Positions 16,714-18,945 of a stretch of 18,945 nt of DNA are shown here, in pieces. Every line of letters begins with the position of its first letter. The stretch's first letter is position 1. The translations under genes and the position numbers were made by a program. The notes under the pieces were generated by a model, which saw only the letters and a program-made list of their open reading frames with translations, made no database searches and was not told the origin of the DNA. Origin of the DNA: Pseudomonadota bacterium (lineage in GTDB: Bacteria; Pseudomonadota; Alphaproteobacteria; Rhizobiales; Rhizobiaceae); assembly GCA_023419995.1 (NCBI GenBank), contig JAEZXF010000536.1, positions 1 to 18,945 of the forward strand, in the 5' to 3' direction.

Positions 16714-16736
16714 TCGGTTCCGATTCACGAAACCGA
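16714..16736. repeat. Inverted repeat between fabF and mltG
   Basis: TCGGTT (16714-16719) and AACCGA (16731-16736) flank 11 bases in the 95-base gap between fabF and mltG. It could be a weak 3' hairpin of fabF or an operator for mltG; there is no T run and no clear promoter beside it. Confidence 0.25.
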
Positions 16737-16780
16737 AGCTAAGCCCGAATATGGCGAAATTCACGGCGCGACGCGGCGCT

Positions 16781-18040
16781 TCAGCCCTCGAAGCGGCGGA
16801 ACACCAGAGAAGCGTTCGTGCCGCCGAAACCGAACGAGTTGGACAGCGCGACGTCGATCTTGCGCTTGCGCGGCGCATTCGGGACAAGGGCGAGCGCCGT
16901 CTCGCGCTCGGGATTGTCGAGGTTGATCGTCGGCGGGGCGACGTTGTCGCGGATGGCGAGCATGGAGAAGATCGCCTCCGCCGCGCCGGCGGCCCCGAGA
17001 AGATGGCCGATGGACGACTTGGTGGACGACATCGACGCGGTCGACGCGGCATTGCCGAGCAGGCGCTCGACCGCGCCGAGCTCGATGGTGTCGGCCATGG
17101 TCGAGGTGCCGTGAGCGTTGATGTAGTCGACGTCGGCGGGCGTGAGGCCCGCGCGCTTGAGCGCCGCCGACATGCAGCGGAACGCGCCGTCGCCGTCCTC
17201 GGAAGGCGCGGTGATGTGATAGGCATCGCCGGAAAGGCCGTAGCCGACGACCTCGGCATAGATCTTCGCGCCGCGCGCCTTGGCGTGCTCCAGCTCCTCG
17301 AGCACGACGACGCCGGCGCCCTCGCCCATGACGAAACCGTCGCGGTCGCGGTCATAGGGACGGGATGCCTTCTCGGGCTCGTCGTTGCGCGCGGTGGAGA
17401 GCGCCTTGCAGGCGGCGAAGCCGGCGAGCGAAAGCCGGGTGATCGGCGATTCGGCACCGCCGGCAACCATCACGTCGGCGTCGCCGAACTGGATCAGCCG
17501 GGCGGCGTCGCCGATGGCGTGCGCGCCGGTCGAGCAGGCGGTGACGACCGCGTGGTTCGGCCCCTTGAGGCCGTGGCGGATCGAGACATGCCCGGAAACG
17601 AGATTGATGATGTTGCCGGGGATGAAGAACGGGCTGATCCGGCGCGGGCCCTTTTCCCTGAGGATCAGGGCGTTCTCGGCGATGCCGTCGATGCCGCCGA
17701 TGCCGGAGCCGATCAGCACGCCGGTGGCGCACTGCTCCTCGTGGGTGCCGGGCTTCCACCCGGAATCCGCGAGGGCGAGATCGGCCGCGGCCACACCGTA
17801 GATGATGTAGTCGCCGACCTTCCGCTGTTCCTTCGGCTCCATGAAACGGTCGGGGTCGAAGGCGGCCTCGCTGCCGTCGCGCGGAATGACGTTGGCGATC
17901 TTGCAGGGAAGATCGTCAACCTCGAAGCTGTCGACGCGCCGTGCCGCGCTCTTGCCGGCAAGAAGCTGCTTCCACGTATGCTCGGCACCCACGCCGAACG
18001 GCGAAAGCAGGCCGATACCGGTGACGACAACACGTCTCAT
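16781..18040 (-). CDS. fabF: Beta-ketoacyl-ACP synthase II
   Basis: FabF condenses malonyl-ACP with acyl-ACP in fatty-acid elongation. The 419-aa protein opens MRRVVVTGIGLLSPFG and has the thiolase-fold catalytic triad Cys169 (VTACSTG), His310 (NAHGTST) and His346 (SIGHLLGAAG), equivalent to E. coli Cys163, His303 and His340. The C-terminal SNSFGFGGTNASLVF is complete. The ATG at 18040 gives the family's normal start; a GTG three codons earlier is possible, and neither has a strong ribosome-binding site. It follows acpP after 49 bases in the standard order. Confidence 0.96.
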   Translation of the reverse strand: MRRVVVTGIGLLSPFGVGAEHTWKQLLAGKSAARRVDSFEVDDLPCKIANVIPRDGSEAAFDPDRFMEPKEQRKVGDYIIYGVAAADLALADSGWKPGTHEEQCATGVLIGSGIGGIDGIAENALILREKGPRRISPFFIPGNIINLVSGHVSIRHGLKGPNHAVVTACSTGAHAIGDAARLIQFGDADVMVAGGAESPITRLSLAGFAACKALSTARNDEPEKASRPYDRDRDGFVMGEGAGVVVLEELEHAKARGAKIYAEVVGYGLSGDAYHITAPSEDGDGAFRCMSAALKRAGLTPADVDYINAHGTSTMADTIELGAVERLLGNAASTASMSSTKSSIGHLLGAAGAAEAIFSMLAIRDNVAPPTINLDNPERETALALVPNAPRKRKIDVALSNSFGFGGTNASLVFRRFEG

Positions 18041-18089
18041 CGCTTGCACGCAGGGGTAGCGGTTTGCGGAAGGATCGTGCGGCGCGGCC

Positions 18090-18326
18090 TCAGGCCGACG
18101 CCTTCTCGATGTACTTGACGGCGTCGCCGACGGTCAGGATCGTCTCGGCCGCATCGTCCGGGATCTCGACGCCGAACTCTTCCTCGAAGGCCATGACCAG
18201 CTCGACCGTATCGAGGCTGTCCGCGCCCAGGTCGTCGATGAAGCTCGCGCCCTCGGTGACCTTGTCGGCATCGACGCCCAGATGCTCGACAACGATTTTC
18301 TTGACGCGTTCTGCGGTGTCGCTCAT
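18090..18326 (-). CDS. acpP: Acyl carrier protein
   Basis: AcpP carries growing acyl chains on a phosphopantetheine arm. The 78-aa, very acidic protein has the attachment site Ser37 in [18 protein letters not shown], and an N-terminus [17 protein letters not shown] like other members. The ATG at 18326 has GAGGG seven bases upstream, better than the in-frame TTG at 18332. It has a 145-base leader region after fabG with a predicted promoter of its own, in keeping with the high level of AcpP in cells. Confidence 0.97.
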   Translation of the reverse strand: MSDTAERVKKIVVEHLGVDADKVTEGASFIDDLGADSLDTVELVMAFEEEFGVEIPDDAAETILTVGDAVKYIEKASA

Positions 18327-18382
18327 TTGCAAACCCTCGACTTGGTGTTGGCCGGCAACCCGGCATTAGCGTTGGTCGGTCT

Positions 18383-18411
18383 TCGTTAGCGGCACGATTG
18401 CCGCTAATCAA
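18383..18411 (-). promoter_or_regulatory. Candidate acpP promoter
   Basis: On the minus strand TTGATT (18411-18406) is followed after exactly 17 bases by TAACGA (18388-18383). This gives a leader of about 50 bases before acpP. The -35 fits the alphaproteobacterial CTTGA pattern; the -10 is a weaker match. A perfect inverted repeat fills the spacer. Confidence 0.4.
18386..18407. repeat. Perfect inverted repeat inside the acpP promoter spacer
   Basis: TTAGCGGC (18386-18393) and GCCGCTAA (18400-18407) are an 8-bp perfect inverted repeat with a 6-base centre. It overlaps both promoter elements, a classic operator position. It could also be an RNA hairpin, but no T run follows. Confidence 0.55.
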
Positions 18412-18432
18412 GCTGAAAGATGGAACCCACAG

Positions 18433-18453
18433 GCGGCAGGCACAGGCTGCCGC
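18433..18453 (-). terminator. Hairpin just downstream of fabG
   Basis: GCGGCAG (18433-18439) and CTGCCGC (18447-18453) form a perfect 7-bp stem with a 7-base loop, starting about 19 bases after the fabG stop. The minus-strand bases after it are only mildly T-rich. It may partly end fabG transcripts before acpP or mark an RNA processing point. Confidence 0.35.
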
Positions 18454-18471
18454 TGCGGAATTGCAAGACCG

Positions 18472-18945
18472 TCAGATCATCGCCATGCCGCCGTTGACGT
18501 GCAGCGTCTGGCCGGTGACGTAGCCCGCCTCGCCGGAAGCGAGATAGAGCGCGGCGGCGGCGATGTCCTCCCCCATCCCCATCTTTTTCATCGGGATAGC
18601 CCCCATGATCGCTTCCTTCTGCTTGTCGTTCAGCTTGTCGGTCATGGCCGATTCGATGAAGCCCGGGGCGATGCAGTTGACGGTGACGCCGCGCGTCGCG
18701 ATCTCCTGCGCCAGCGACTTGGAGAGGCCGATCATGCCGGCCTTGGCCGCGCAATAGTTCGCCTGGCCGGGATTGCCGGTGACGGCGACGACCGAGGTGA
18801 TGTTGACGACGCGGCCGTATCGGCGGCGCATCATCGGGTGGGTCAGCTCGCGGGTCAGGCGGAACACCGAGCCGAGGTTGACCTCCAGCACCGCGTCCCA
18901 GTCCTGGTCGGACATGCGCACGAACAGGCCGTCGCGGGTGATGCC
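18472..18945 (-). CDS. fabG: 3-oxoacyl-ACP reductase FabG (5' end outside window)
   Basis: FabG reduces 3-oxoacyl-ACP with NADPH in each elongation round. The 157 visible residues run in frame from the window edge (GITRDGLFVRMSDQDWDAVL, the segment after the NAG motif) to the C-terminus LHVNGGMAMI. The short-chain dehydrogenase catalytic residues are there: Ser in NITSVVAV, then Tyr and Lys in QANYCAAKAG. The family block APGFIESAMTDKL follows. The Rossmann cofactor loop lies upstream, outside the window. It is the first visible gene of the fabG-acpP-fabF cluster. Confidence 0.95.
   Translation of the reverse strand, partial: GITRDGLFVRMSDQDWDAVLEVNLGSVFRLTRELTHPMMRRRYGRVVNITSVVAVTGNPGQANYCAAKAGMIGLSKSLAQEIATRGVTVNCIAPGFIESAMTDKLNDKQKEAIMGAIPMKKMGMGEDIAAAALYLASGEAGYVTGQTLHVNGGMAMI

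Noticed and set aside
14697..16742. A 681-codon plus-strand open frame opposite yicC and mltG
   Set aside because: It has the same GC-driven shadow pattern; the opposite strand encodes complete YicC and MltG.
18386..18407. The acpP-region palindrome read as an intrinsic terminator of fabG
   Set aside because: No T run follows on either strand and it lies about 65 bases past fabG, overlapping promoter-like hexamers. An operator is the better reading, though unproven.
1..18945. A hidden defence, mobile or biosynthetic system
   Set aside because: Every sizeable gene but one belongs to a familiar family. No transposase, integrase, direct-repeat array, tRNA-linked attachment site or composition shift was seen.

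Overview
The window is GC-rich, its codons favour G or C at the third position, and its gene order is typical of an alphaproteobacterium. The Hyphomicrobiales (Rhizobiales), in a Mesorhizobium/Phyllobacteriaceae-like group, is the most likely home; this is inferred from protein character and synteny, not from a database search. Almost everything here is conserved housekeeping DNA. I see no mobile element, CRISPR array, tRNA, rRNA, prophage or defence island, and no convincing new multi-gene system.

Layout. (1) 1-2521, plus strand: the 3' part of an ABC-F ATPase gene, with a crotonase-family gene overlapping it by ATGA. (2) 2628-5197, minus strand: pepA (leucyl aminopeptidase), holC (DNA polymerase III chi) and a two-membrane-segment protein of unknown function. 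The pepA frame is cut by a TAG codon at 4544-4546. (3) 5198-5571: a divergent promoter region with a palindrome. (4) 5572-13094, plus strand: lptF, lptG, lptD, surA, pdxA, rsmA, which together cover lipopolysaccharide export, outer-membrane protein folding, vitamin B6 synthesis and 16S rRNA dimethylation. (5) 13183-13845, minus strand: a small DUF465/YdcH-like gene with a near-perfect FNR/FixK box at class II spacing, then a mostly empty stretch. (6) 13846-18945, minus strand, transcribed in the order fabG (cut by the window edge), acpP, fabF, mltG, yicC, gmk: fatty-acid elongation, a septal/glycan-strand lytic transglycosylase, an RNase-type protein and guanylate kinase.

How the parts work together: most genes serve envelope growth. 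FabG, AcpP and FabF make acyl chains, LptF/LptG and LptD move LPS to the outer leaflet, SurA escorts outer-membrane proteins including LptD, and MltG trims new peptidoglycan. The order pepA-holC diverging from lptFG, and the order lptD-surA-pdxA-rsmA, are each known from E. coli at separate loci; here they lie side by side.

Points most worth a second look: the in-frame amber codon in pepA with an ATG directly after it and every active-site residue downstream; the FNR/FixK-type promoter of the DUF465 gene; the perfect inverted repeat inside the predicted acpP promoter; and a crotonase with Cys in place of the second catalytic Glu.
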